Shown in pieces: positions 29,605 through 38,381 of a DNA stretch of 44,849 bases. Source of the DNA: a virus; the IMG/VR virus record IMGVR_UViG_3300045996_000505, positions 1 to 44,849 of that record, one strand, 5' to 3'. Within the stretch, counting starts at the first letter, position 1; the number at the start of each line of letters is the position of its first letter. A program made the position numbers and the translations under genes. The notes beneath the pieces are model-generated. The model was given only the letters and a program-made list of their open reading frames with translations. It made no database searches and was not told where the DNA came from.

Positions 29605-30248
29605 TGGCCATCGGGACGTATGACGAATTGCAGGCGGCCGTTGCTAACTGGCTCGCCCGCAACGATCTGACCGACCGCATTCCCGAGTTCATCGTGCTTG
29701 CAGAGGCGAAGTTCAACCGCGAACTGCGCTGCATTCAAATGGAGCGGCGTTCTACTGCTTCGGTGGACTTGTCCAGCGACGAACCTGAGTTCATCACGCT
29801 TCCGAGCAACTTCCAGACCATGCGCCGCATTCGCCTGTCTAGCGTATCCGGTAAGCCCCGCCTGGAGTTCATGAGCGGCGCGCAGGCCGATGAGTTTCGG
29901 TATGGCATCGGCAATACAGCCGCGCAGCCGCGCTATTTCACGATGCTGGGCGATGAGATCGAACTTCTGCCAACGCCGGACCTCGCATACACGGTCGAGA
30001 TGACCTATCGGTCTTACCTTACGCCGTTGTCCGATGCGGCGCCGACCAACTGGCTGCTAACGCTGGCGCCCGATGCGTACCTATACGGCGCATTGATGGA
30101 ATCCGCACCGTACATGAAGGAAGACGCGCGGATCAATACATGGTCCGCTGGCCTGGGATTTGCGATGGACGGGCTGAACAATCTCTCCATGGAGCAAGCG
30201 AACGGCTCCGGCCCGCTGGTCATGCGCATCACGGGCAACGCGCAGTGA
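29604..30248 (+). CDS. Head-tail adaptor protein
   Basis: A 214-residue protein. The N-terminus (GTYDELQAAVANWLARNDLT, then RIPEFIVLAEAKFNRELR) matches the phage adaptor family of podoviruses, which fills the position between portal and tail nozzle. The rest has a beta part (PRYFTMLGDEIELLPTPDLA, then EMTYRSYLTPL). It probably forms a dodecameric ring under the portal. Confidence 0.87.
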   Translation: MAIGTYDELQAAVANWLARNDLTDRIPEFIVLAEAKFNRELRCIQMERRSTASVDLSSDEPEFITLPSNFQTMRRIRLSSVSGKPRLEFMSGAQADEFRYGIGNTAAQPRYFTMLGDEIELLPTPDLAYTVEMTYRSYLTPLSDAAPTNWLLTLAPDAYLYGALMESAPYMKEDARINTWSAGLGFAMDGLNNLSMEQANGSGPLVMRITGNAQ

Positions 30249-30412
30249 TTTCCGTTAAGGGCAAGGCCAAGTCCTCCAGCATTTGCGCGGTTGTCAATCG
30301 TGCGGATGGCACGGTGCAGAACCTCGGCATGATCGCCTACTGGCACAAAAACCCCGTCATTTGCTGGCTTGTCAACCGCTACATCAAGATTAAAGAGAGG
30401 CTTCGCGCATGA
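30245..30412 (+). CDS. Small basic hypothetical protein
   Basis: A 55-residue ORF from GTG 30245, overlapping the adaptor stop (GTGA), and overlapping the next start (ATGA). It is basic and Trp/Ile rich (GMIAYWHKNPVICWLVNRYI) and ends in KIKERLRA. It could be peripheral to a membrane or bound within the virion. Function is unknown. Confidence 0.62.
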   Translation: MISVKGKAKSSSICAVVNRADGTVQNLGMIAYWHKNPVICWLVNRYIKIKERLRA

Positions 30413-30786
30413 CTGCCAGGGTCCAAAACGCCGGCCTAGCCCGCATTACGGCGGCGCTTATTGCGCTCAACTGGTATCTCCAATGGGGCACAGGTTCGGG
30501 CGCTGCTGCGACTGCCAACGCCGTCACCACGACCACCACGACCGAGGCGCGCACGCTTGCCGTTGCTTCACAGGCCACCACGACCGTCACCAACGACAAG
30601 ATGGTCCTGACCGGCACGATCACGGCTGCGGGCGCCAGAGCCATTACAGAGGTCGGCGCGTTCGATGCGACCGGCGCCGGCTCGCCCCCGACCGGCGGGA
30701 ATATGGACATCTATGGCGACTTTTCCGTCATCAACCTTGCCACGGGCGACTCCATCGCGTTCACGATTAATACGACGTTCTCCTGA
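30409..30786 (+). CDS. Thr/Ala-rich virion protein
   Basis: A 125-residue protein, very rich in Thr and Ala (NAVTTTTTTEARTLAVASQA) and beta-prone. The end (GDFSVINLATGDSIAFTINT) resembles phage proteins that carry or attach tail fibres. It is followed without a gap by the next structural gene. Confidence 0.65.
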   Translation: MTARVQNAGLARITAALIALNWYLQWGTGSGAAATANAVTTTTTTEARTLAVASQATTTVTNDKMVLTGTITAAGARAITEVGAFDATGAGSPPTGGNMDIYGDFSVINLATGDSIAFTINTTFS

Positions 30787-31869
30787 ATGGCAAAAATTTA
30801 TAACTTGGCCCGGGTTGCTTCTGCAACGGCCGGGACGGGCACTCTTACGCTTGGTTCGGCGGTTGCGCCGTTCCTGACGTTCGCAGAGGCCGGCGTGGCC
30901 GATGGCGATACGGTGTATTATTCCATCATTGATGGAACGGCAGACAGCGAAATCGGGATTGGCACCTACACGTCGTCTGGCACGACGCTATCACGCGATA
31001 CGGTGCTGCGGTCTACGGGCGCGGGCAATACCGCAAAGATCAGTTGCTCCGGCAATCAGCAGGTTGCCATCGTCTATGCCGGATCGAGCGTTCGTGAGCG
31101 TCTTACCGGAAACCTGACGCTGTACGTCCGCACGGACGGTTCTGATTCCAACAACGGACGGGCTAACACGGCGGGTGGGGCGTTTCTCACGCTCCAGAAA
31201 GCCTACGACGTTATCACGTCCGACTTTGATTTGGGCGGCTATAACATCACCGTCCAGATCGCGGACGGCACGTACACGGCCGGCTTGACGACTGCGCAGC
31301 CATGGACCGGCGGCGGAACGGTCATCTTCCAGGGCAACAACGGCACGCCCGCGAACGTGGTTATTAGCACCACAAGCGCCAACTGTTTCACGGTCGGAGC
31401 GCCGATCCCAGGCACGCTCCGCATCATCGACATGAAGTTGCAAACGACCACTAGCGGTTCGGGCATCGTGGTCAATTCGGTCGGCTATGTTGAATATGGA
31501 AACCTGAACTTCGGGGCTATGCCGACGTTCCATGTTCAGGCTGTCGGGACCGGGGCCTACGCCAGAGGCATCTCGGCATACACGATTTCTGGGGGCGCCA
31601 CCTATCATTGGGTGTCGTCCAGCAACGCATTCCTTGTCGATCAAAGCAAGACAATCACCATCACGGGCACCCCGGCATTCGGCACAGCGTTCGCCTACTC
31701 GACGCGCGGCGGGGCCATGACGGTCAACGCTAATACTTTCAGCGGGTCCGCGACGGGGTCGCGCTATTTAGCGGAATCCAACGGAATTATTTTCACGAAT
31801 GGCGGTGGTGCCACGTACCTGGCTGGTGACGCGGCTGGATCAACAACTACCGGCGGCCAATACGTTTAA
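30787..31869 (+). CDS. Tail fibre/spike protein with beta-helix
   Basis: A 360-residue protein. The N-terminal 100 residues have a short-tail-fibre-like start (VYYSIIDGTADSEIG, then GTTLSRDTVLRSTGAGNTAK). From about 110 it has a parallel beta-helix pattern like pectate lyase folds (LYVRTDGSDSNNGRANTAGG, then GYNITVQIADGTY). It probably forms a trimeric receptor-binding fibre or a spike base that works with the next gene. Enzymatic residues cannot be assigned. Confidence 0.78.
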   Translation: MAKIYNLARVASATAGTGTLTLGSAVAPFLTFAEAGVADGDTVYYSIIDGTADSEIGIGTYTSSGTTLSRDTVLRSTGAGNTAKISCSGNQQVAIVYAGSSVRERLTGNLTLYVRTDGSDSNNGRANTAGGAFLTLQKAYDVITSDFDLGGYNITVQIADGTYTAGLTTAQPWTGGGTVIFQGNNGTPANVVISTTSANCFTVGAPIPGTLRIIDMKLQTTTSGSGIVVNSVGYVEYGNLNFGAMPTFHVQAVGTGAYARGISAYTISGGATYHWVSSSNAFLVDQSKTITITGTPAFGTAFAYSTRGGAMTVNANTFSGSATGSRYLAESNGIIFTNGGGATYLAGDAAGSTTTGGQYV

Positions 31870-31879
31870 AGGATATCGG

Positions 31880-33031
31880 ATGCACGGTCTTATTGATGCT
31901 GTCACTGATCACGGCGCTATTGGAGATGGCGTGGCAGACGATACCGCCGCGTGGCAGGCCGCTATCGCGGCTGCGGAGGCGGTTGGCGGCATTGCGTTCG
32001 GCATCGGAACGTTCCGCATCACGTCGCCGCTCCTGATTTCGTCGCACGTCAAGGTTATGGGTGGAGGCTACCAGAGCGACGACGGGACCGGTTATCGCGG
32101 TGTAGGGTTTCAGCCGACGCCCGTTGCGGCATTGCGCGGCACGACGTTCCTGCCGGAGGACTGTGATTGCTTCGTTGCAGTGTCCGACAAGTCGGTTCAA
32201 TTTGAGTCGTTCCAGATCAGCTACACACTGACCGACCCGTCGCCTCCGGGAACGAACCGGATAGGCATCCAGATTTCGGCTCCTGCTGGCGACCGCATCG
32301 TCAACATGCACTCGGTTATTCGAGACGTGACGATCACGCGCGCCGATATAAGCGTGAAGCTGACGAACTGCCTGGAATTTCGTGTCGACAACTGCAACAC
32401 GATGTATAACCGCAAGGGCGGGATTTGGGTGACGGGTTCAGCCATCCCCTATGCTGGCGATTCCACCATATGTAACAGCACTTCATGGGGCAGCGTCGCT
32501 TGGCACTACCTCTTGGAGGTTCATGGCGGGCTGCGCGTCGTCAACAACAAACTGAACGTAGGCAAGCCGAACGTTTCCAGCGGCATCCTCATTCAGCCAA
32601 ACACGCCAGTTGGGGGCCACGTAGAGCCTCTGATCATCGCCAACAATTCCCTTGAGGGTCAGACCAACGGTATCACCTTCAATAAGGGGCCGGGTTCTGA
32701 CTCCGACGCAACACAAATCGTGATTGGCTCAAATCAGATTTGGTCCGGTCGGCATGCCATTCGTGCGAATGCCGATACGACTGGCGGGCCGATGTGGATT
32801 CGCGGCATGACGGTCACCGGGAACGTTCTCTGCGTGAACGGCGGCGACGGTTGCGAGAATATCCACCTCGATGGCGTGGGCGACACAGCGATTGTAGGCA
32901 ACCTGTTCGCCACCGCCGGACAAGGCGCATCTACGGCAATCGTCAAGGGCGCCAACACGACGAACATTAAGGCGACTGGAAACGTGGCCACCGGCTCTCC
33001 CGGATCGGTGGTAACTCTCGTTGAGCCGTAG
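31880..33031 (+). CDS. Pectate-lyase-like tail spike (possible depolymerase)
   Basis: A 383-residue protein from ATG 31880; the longer frame starts inside the previous gene. It begins with the spike motif TDHGAIGDGVADDTAAWQAA, common to pectate lyase superfamily spikes, followed by many beta-helix turns (VVNNKLNVGK, then IIANNSLEGQTNGITF). Such spikes often degrade capsule or lipopolysaccharide chains at adsorption. Substrate is unknown. Confidence 0.85.
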   Translation: MHGLIDAVTDHGAIGDGVADDTAAWQAAIAAAEAVGGIAFGIGTFRITSPLLISSHVKVMGGGYQSDDGTGYRGVGFQPTPVAALRGTTFLPEDCDCFVAVSDKSVQFESFQISYTLTDPSPPGTNRIGIQISAPAGDRIVNMHSVIRDVTITRADISVKLTNCLEFRVDNCNTMYNRKGGIWVTGSAIPYAGDSTICNSTSWGSVAWHYLLEVHGGLRVVNNKLNVGKPNVSSGILIQPNTPVGGHVEPLIIANNSLEGQTNGITFNKGPGSDSDATQIVIGSNQIWSGRHAIRANADTTGGPMWIRGMTVTGNVLCVNGGDGCENIHLDGVGDTAIVGNLFATAGQGASTAIVKGANTTNIKATGNVATGSPGSVVTLVEP

Positions 33032-33226
33032 TCATTCCGCGACGATAGGAAGCTTAAACCCTGTATCGGCCTCACGCTGAATGTTTTTCGCCCACTGTAT
33101 GCCCAGCGCGGCAAGACGCTCTTTTGTTACGGTCTCATCAAACTTCGCGCTCTCGAAATCTTCATGCATCCGGTCTGACATAAGCCTGAGTCTGACGGCG
33201 GGATCGGTGGGGTTCATTTCGGCCAT
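33032..33226 (-). CDS. Opposite-strand small protein (moron candidate)
   Basis: A 64-residue acidic-helical protein on the minus strand inside the rightward tail genes. GGGAGA lies five bases before ATG 33226, and the sequence (RLRLMSDRMHEDFESAKFDE, then RLAALGIQWAKNIQREADTG) is protein-like. It begins and ends within the gap between two plus-strand genes. This is the pattern of a moron: a separately expressed gene added to the late region, often expressed in the lysogen. Function is unknown. Confidence 0.75.
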   Translation of the reverse strand: MAEMNPTDPAVRLRLMSDRMHEDFESAKFDETVTKERLAALGIQWAKNIQREADTGFKLPIVAE

Positions 33227-33254
33227 CTAAGTCTCCCAGAGTTGAGGTGGCATA

Positions 33255-33812
33255 ATGCCGGGATTTGGAGCGGTTGGCGAGCTTGCGGTTGGTCAACATA
33301 GCTCCGGAGCCCGATATTTTCAAACTGTGACGGTTGGGTGCTCAGCCACGGTCGCAATCTCCACCCCTCGCACGGTGGTCCAGACGGTCGCGGCGACGTG
33401 TGCCGGAGCTGTGGTTCTAGCGAGGGATATCAGCTTTTCGGTCGCTGTCGCGTGCCTCGGAACGGTCGCGGCGGTCAAGGCCGTATCATTCGCCGTCGCG
33501 GTTGCGTGCGCCAGCGCCGTTACGGTTTCCACCCCTCGCACGGTCGTCCAGTCGATCATCGCGACATGCGCCACTAGCGTCTCCGTCGTGAAACGGGCGG
33601 ACAAGATTATCGGCCTGACGTGCTCCAGTTTCCTCGCGTTCTTCCGTGAGTATTGGACCCAGGGAACATCGCAAGACGAAAGCTGGACCGAGCGTAGCGC
33701 GAGCGACGAGACGTGGACAGCCAAGACCAAGGCGAACGAAGCTTGGACCGAAAGAACCGCCGCCGATGAAACATGGACTGAACGCACCAAGGATAGCGAG
33801 GGCTGGAACTAA
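33255..33812 (+). CDS. Repeat-containing structural protein with WT repeats
   Basis: A 185-residue protein in two parts. Residues 20-130 are Ala, Val and Thr rich with Cys recurring about every 19-20 residues; STPRTVVQ occurs twice, 56 residues apart, and the DNA repeats (TCCACCCCTCGCACGGT at 33360 and 33528). The last 45 residues are a roughly ten-residue repeat built on E-x-W-T (ESWTERS, ETWTAKT, EAWTERT, ETWTERT, EGWN). It is probably a tail component. Its repeat number may vary. Confidence 0.72.
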   Translation: MPGFGAVGELAVGQHSSGARYFQTVTVGCSATVAISTPRTVVQTVAATCAGAVVLARDISFSVAVACLGTVAAVKAVSFAVAVACASAVTVSTPRTVVQSIIATCATSVSVVKRADKIIGLTCSSFLAFFREYWTQGTSQDESWTERSASDETWTAKTKANEAWTERTAADETWTERTKDSEGWN

Positions 33813-35525
33813 ATGCCCCTGAACCCTTGGGGCGAGTACCGGCCTGACGTGTCGGACTACGAAGGAAAGACCAGCAAGAACATCCTGAACGTCATTCCCC
33901 AAGGGGACGGCTATGCGCCGTTCCCGGACTTCGCAAACCTCACAGCGGCCCTGCCTGCCCCATGTCGCGGCGGGTTCTATGCCCTTAAATCCGATGGGTC
34001 TGTTGCTACGTTCGGCGCGACGGTCGATAGGCTTTACCTGCTGAACAACACGGACCAGACTTGGGTCCCGGTTTCAAAGGTCGCGGCGGTCTCGTCGATC
34101 ACGCAAGCCGACCCTGCGGTAGTCAACTACACGGGCCATCCGTTCGCCGCCAACGATCCCGTCGTGTTTTCGACAGACGGCGCGCTGCCGGAAGGTCTGA
34201 CGGCCGGCACCGTCTATTACGTCATGTCCACCGGCCTGACGGCCAATGCGTTCCAGGTGTCCGAGACGGTCGGCGGCGCTGCTGTGGAGACGACGGACGC
34301 CGGTTCCGGCACGCACTCTGTCACGGCGGATTATTCGGACCTCTCTTCGACCGCGCTGTGGCAGTTCGTACAGTTCAATAGTCTTGTAATCGCCGTGCAG
34401 GCTAACGCGGCTCCGCAAGTCTATGACCTGTCGTCCGCGTCCGCGTTCGTAAATCTGGCCGGCTCGCCGCCCCAGGCCGCATATGTCAGCGTAGTTGGCC
34501 GATTTGTCGTTCTGTCGGGCCTGCTGTCTACGCCGTTCCGCATTCAATGGTCCGGCCTGAATAGCGTCAATGGGTCCGACTCTTGGACCTCTGGCGTTAA
34601 TTCGTCCGACTATCAAGACCTGCCGGACGGCGGCATTGTTCGCGGCGTGGCTGGCGGTGAGTACGGAACGATCTTCCAAGACCAGGCCATTCGTCGCATG
34701 ACGTATGCGCCGGGGTCTGCGGTAATCTTCCAGATCGAGCGCATCGCGGAGCAAAAGGGCCTATTCGCTCCGTACAGCGTGGTCCGGTCTGGCGATAGAA
34801 TCTTTTTCTTCTCGGCGAAGGGATTCCACAAGATCGAGCCGGGCGGCCTCCCGGTACAGATCGGTCGCGAGAGAGTTGACCGCACGTTCTTTTCCGACTT
34901 GGACAAGGCAAGTCCGCAACTGTTCATGGGCGCGGCCGATCCGCGATCCTCTCGGGTCTATTGGGCCTACAAGTCATCCTCCGGTACGGCGGGACTCTAC
35001 GACAAGATCATAGGGTACGACGATGCACTAGACAGATTTTTCCCCGTCATGATGACAGGTGAATATCTGTTGGGCGTCTCGCAAGCCGGCCTCACATTGG
35101 AAAGCCTTGACGCCATTTCAGGCTCAATCGATGCGCTGGTGTCGTCGCTCGATAGCTACTCGACATCGGTTACTCCAGAGATCGCGCAGTTCAGCAGCGA
35201 ACACAAACTCGGGTTCTTCCGGGGCTCGAACTTGGAAGCAACCTGCGAATCCGCAGAGGTCGGCACGGACGGGGAACGGATATTCATTCGCGGGTTCCGG
35301 CCCATCACGGATGCGGCGACGCTGTACGGCTCTTGTTCGTCGCGAGAAACACAGCAGCAAGCGACTACGGCTGGGTCTGAGGTGCTTATCAATTCCAGAA
35401 CCGGCCGCGTCGATCTACGCAAGTCCACACGGTATTCGCGGTTTAAGGCGCGCATCCCGGCCGGCACGACATGGACATTCACGGCGGGCGTTGAGCCGGA
35501 CCTGACGACCGAGGGCGCGCAATGA
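33813..35525 (+). CDS. Large tail tube (nozzle-like) protein
   Basis: A 570-residue, beta-rich protein. It starts LNPWGEYRPDVSDYEGKTSK, then has ARGV-free but repeated beta blades and segments (GGEYGTIFQDQAIRRMTYAP, then RIFFFSAKGFHKIEPGGLPV) of the podoviral tail proteins related to P22 gp10 and T7 nozzle-like proteins. It is expected to close the tail and bind fibres. A propeller-like inner domain (about 80-150) is possible. The call rests on pattern and position. Confidence 0.78.
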   Translation: MPLNPWGEYRPDVSDYEGKTSKNILNVIPQGDGYAPFPDFANLTAALPAPCRGGFYALKSDGSVATFGATVDRLYLLNNTDQTWVPVSKVAAVSSITQADPAVVNYTGHPFAANDPVVFSTDGALPEGLTAGTVYYVMSTGLTANAFQVSETVGGAAVETTDAGSGTHSVTADYSDLSSTALWQFVQFNSLVIAVQANAAPQVYDLSSASAFVNLAGSPPQAAYVSVVGRFVVLSGLLSTPFRIQWSGLNSVNGSDSWTSGVNSSDYQDLPDGGIVRGVAGGEYGTIFQDQAIRRMTYAPGSAVIFQIERIAEQKGLFAPYSVVRSGDRIFFFSAKGFHKIEPGGLPVQIGRERVDRTFFSDLDKASPQLFMGAADPRSSRVYWAYKSSSGTAGLYDKIIGYDDALDRFFPVMMTGEYLLGVSQAGLTLESLDAISGSIDALVSSLDSYSTSVTPEIAQFSSEHKLGFFRGSNLEATCESAEVGTDGERIFIRGFRPITDAATLYGSCSSRETQQQATTAGSEVLINSRTGRVDLRKSTRYSRFKARIPAGTTWTFTAGVEPDLTTEGAQ

Positions 35526-35830
35526 CCGCCACAGTCGTCAACAAAGACGAGAAAGACCTAACCAAGTTCGCGTTTGCGATCAATCAGCTTGCGGAAGGTC
35601 GTTCAAACGCGGTCGGCACGTTCACGCTAACGACGGGCTCCACCACCACGACCGTAACGGCGATCAACTGCGGCGCGGATTCCGTACCGCTCTGGGTGCC
35701 CACGACCTCGAATGCCGCTGCCGCCGTGGCAAGCACATTCATTGCCAGCGTGTCCGCCGGATCGTTCACCGTCACGCACGCCAGCAACGGGCAGACGGAT
35801 CGCACATTCGGGTTTGTCTGTCTTGGCTGA
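35522..35830 (+). CDS. Small beta-rich virion protein
   Basis: A 102-residue protein, overlapping the previous stop (ATGA). It starts with a helix (DEKDLTKFAFAINQLAEGRS) and then becomes a Thr/Val-rich beta region (TFTLTTGSTTTTVTAINC). Similar small proteins follow the nozzle gene in related phages and may plug or cap the tail. Function is unknown. Confidence 0.68.
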   Translation: MTATVVNKDEKDLTKFAFAINQLAEGRSNAVGTFTLTTGSTTTTVTAINCGADSVPLWVPTTSNAAAAVASTFIASVSAGSFTVTHASNGQTDRTFGFVCLG

Positions 35831-36224
35831 CCTCGTTTGCGTCGATCCCAAGCACGTCAACGAGGCATGGCCGCACGTAAAGCACCTCATTCAACGCGCG
35901 ATCAGCCGGACGGACCTTAGCTGCTTCTGCGATGTCGAGGATGAAATTCTAAACGGCGACGGCCTTCTATGGATCGTATGGGACGGCAAGAAAGTCCTTT
36001 GCGCCGCGACGACCTCACTAACGAGAACCGAACACAGCAAGGTTTGCACCCTGACCGCATGCGGCGGTGAGGACATGAACCAATGGCTTCCGTTGTTCTC
36101 GCAGATCGAAGCATACGCCAAGGCCGAGAATTGCGCAGCCGTCCGCATCTACGGGCGCAAGGGCTGGCAGCGCGTTCTTGAAGGCTACCACGTCAAGCAC
36201 GTCATACTTGAGAGGCCACTATAA
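35823..36224 (+). CDS. GNAT-like phage protein
   Basis: A 133-residue protein from TTG 35823, overlapping the previous gene by eight bases; the downstream sequence gives no better start. ADLVCVDPKHVNEAWPHVKH, then AISRTDLSCFCDVEDEI, then a strand LLWIVWDGKKVLCAATT, and a final NCAAVRIYGRKGWQRVLEGY, follow the order of a shrunken GNAT acetyltransferase fold. Such proteins occur among podoviral tail and ejection genes; enzymatic activity is not certain. Its stop overlaps the next start. Confidence 0.75.
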   Translation: MADLVCVDPKHVNEAWPHVKHLIQRAISRTDLSCFCDVEDEILNGDGLLWIVWDGKKVLCAATTSLTRTEHSKVCTLTACGGEDMNQWLPLFSQIEAYAKAENCAAVRIYGRKGWQRVLEGYHVKHVILERPL

Positions 36225-37087
36225 TGGGCGGCAAGAGCGAAACCACGCAGTCGCAGTCTTCGCAGACGGAGCCGTGGGCTCCCGCGAAAGCCGCGATGAA
36301 GGGCATTCTCGGCCAGCTTAATCCGATGATTCAGGATGTCGGCTTGACCGGCGCTCAGACCGGAGCAATTGACCAGCTCCAGCAGAACGCACAGCAGGGT
36401 AATCCGTTCGCGGATCAGATCGGCGCATACGTCAAGAACATGCTCGGCGGCGGCGGCGCGAACGATCAGGCCGGGAATATCTCGGGCAATCTCTCGACGT
36501 ACCAGAACCAGCTTACGCCGTATGCCAACGGGTCGATGGTCGGAAAGAACCCGGCGCTACAGGCCCAACTCGACACGATCATGTCGGACGTTGGCAATAA
36601 CATCAACAGCCAGTTCGCGGCGGCCGGCCGCGATATGTCGGGCGCAAATCAGCAGGCATATGGGCGCGGCGTTGCTCAGGGCATCGCCCCGGTTCTGGCC
36701 AATCAATACAATCAGGACGTATCGAACCAGATCAACGCGGCCGGCGCGCTGTACGGGGCGGGGAACACGTCTGCGGGCCTGCTGTCCGCACTGACCCAAC
36801 AGGGCAATATCAATCAGGGCGCGGGCGTAGAGGCGTCTCAGGCCGCGCTTGATGCTCAGAATTATGCCCCGGCCCAGATGCTCCAGCTTGAGCAGTTGAA
36901 GAAATCGCTCCCGGCGGAAACGCTCGGGCTTCTGGCGCAGATTGGCATTCCGATTGCGGGCCTTGGTGGCGAGTCCACTGGCCAGTCGCGAGGCACGCAG
37001 AAAATGTCCGGCGCGCAGCAATTCGCGACGATCACGGGCGGCATAAAGAACCTCATGCCGTCGTCTCCGATTAGCTTTGGGGGCTGA
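36224..37087 (+). CDS. Ejection/internal virion protein
   Basis: A 287-residue protein rich in Gln, Asn, Ala and Gly. The N-terminal KSETTQSQSSQTEPWAPAKA is typical of proteins ejected by short-tailed phages. The middle (LANQYNQDVSNQINAAGALY, then GNTSAGLLSALTQQGNINQG) is helical and glycine-broken. It probably enters the cell with DNA. Confidence 0.8.
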   Translation: MGGKSETTQSQSSQTEPWAPAKAAMKGILGQLNPMIQDVGLTGAQTGAIDQLQQNAQQGNPFADQIGAYVKNMLGGGGANDQAGNISGNLSTYQNQLTPYANGSMVGKNPALQAQLDTIMSDVGNNINSQFAAAGRDMSGANQQAYGRGVAQGIAPVLANQYNQDVSNQINAAGALYGAGNTSAGLLSALTQQGNINQGAGVEASQAALDAQNYAPAQMLQLEQLKKSLPAETLGLLAQIGIPIAGLGGESTGQSRGTQKMSGAQQFATITGGIKNLMPSSPISFGG

Positions 37088-37091
37088 ATAA

Positions 37092-38381
37092 ATGAGCGGT
37101 GGCCTTTTCGACGCCCTCCAATTCAATACCGGCGGCTATGGTGGCACGCAAGGCGGGTTGTTGGACATGCTGCGCATGTTCCAGCAGCAGCAGGACGTGA
37201 AGCCGAGCGCGGGCTTCACTTACGGGGCGAGCGAGTTCAACCCGATTGATGCGGCGGGCCAGTCTCAGCAGCAGGCCGCCGCTATTCCGCAGAACGCGCA
37301 GCCCGCACAGGGCCAGATGCCGGCGCAGATGCCGCAGCAGCCGGAAGGTCCGAACCGGCTCATGACGGGCCTTGAAGGGTTCATCAACAACGCGCACACG
37401 GGGCCGATTGGTGCGATCCTTGGCGGCATTGGCGGCGCTGTATCTGGTCAGAGCGCGAGCGCAAACCGCAATCAGACCCAACAGCTTCTTATCCAGAAGG
37501 GGCTTGATCCCGGCATTGCCAAGATGGTCACGCAAAACCCGGAACTGCTAAAGGCCGTTCTTCCGCAGATCATGGGGACGGCTGGCCAGACTGATGACAT
37601 CAGGGAATATAAATTCGCAAAGACGGAAGACCCGTCGCTGACGTTTGAAAAGTTCATGGCGCGCAAGAAGTCCGTCACGGGCGAGTATGGATTAACCCCA
37701 ATTTGGGGCACGGGACCAGACGGCAAGCCGGCATACATTCAGCCTGGCAAGAGCGGTGACGCGCGACTCGCGACGCTCCCCGAGGGGTTCAATATCGCTC
37801 GCGACCCAATCAAGGTAGACGCGGTAACGCATTTTATTTTGCTTGACCCGCAGACGCGACAGCCGGTCGGCCAAGTACCCAAGGACATTGCCGGCAAGGA
37901 AGCCGCAGAGGAAGTCGGCAAGGCTCGGGGACAGGCCCAAGTCAATCTGCCAAACGTCATTGCTAACGCCGAACAAACTTTGAGCGTGATCGACAGCATC
38001 AAGAACGATCCGAACCGAGAACGGGGCACGGGCGTGTCCTCGCTGTTCAATACCGTCCCGGGCACTCGCGGTTTCGACTTTGCCCAAAAGGTTGAACAGC
38101 TCAAGGGCAAGACGTTCCTTGAGGCGTTCCAGGCTCTCAAGGGTGGCGGTGCCATCACTGAGATTGAAGGCAAGAAAGCCGAGAACGCCATCGCGCGGCT
38201 GAACGTAGCGCAATCCGAAGGCGAGTTCGTGAAGGCCCTCGATGAGCTTCGCGACGTTGTGGTGGCTGGCATGGGCAGGGCGCGGACCAGGGCGGGCCAA
38301 GCGGCCCCTGTCGCGGCTCCAGCTTCCGATACCGGCTGGACTGATTTAGGCGGCGGCGTCCGCATCCGTGAGAGGCGCTGA
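37092..38381 (+). CDS. Ejection/internal virion protein with coiled C-terminus
   Basis: A 429-residue protein. The first 100 residues are Gln- and Pro-rich and flexible. Later it contains VGKARGQAQVNLPNVIANAE and a C-terminal FLEAFQALKGGGAITEIEGK, a segment shared by many phage ejection and internal proteins. The last 40 residues are an Ala/Pro linker with a GWTDLGGGVRIRERR end. It overlaps the next start by one base. Confidence 0.8.
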   Translation: MSGGLFDALQFNTGGYGGTQGGLLDMLRMFQQQQDVKPSAGFTYGASEFNPIDAAGQSQQQAAAIPQNAQPAQGQMPAQMPQQPEGPNRLMTGLEGFINNAHTGPIGAILGGIGGAVSGQSASANRNQTQQLLIQKGLDPGIAKMVTQNPELLKAVLPQIMGTAGQTDDIREYKFAKTEDPSLTFEKFMARKKSVTGEYGLTPIWGTGPDGKPAYIQPGKSGDARLATLPEGFNIARDPIKVDAVTHFILLDPQTRQPVGQVPKDIAGKEAAEEVGKARGQAQVNLPNVIANAEQTLSVIDSIKNDPNRERGTGVSSLFNTVPGTRGFDFAQKVEQLKGKTFLEAFQALKGGGAITEIEGKKAENAIARLNVAQSEGEFVKALDELRDVVVAGMGRARTRAGQAAPVAAPASDTGWTDLGGGVRIRERR

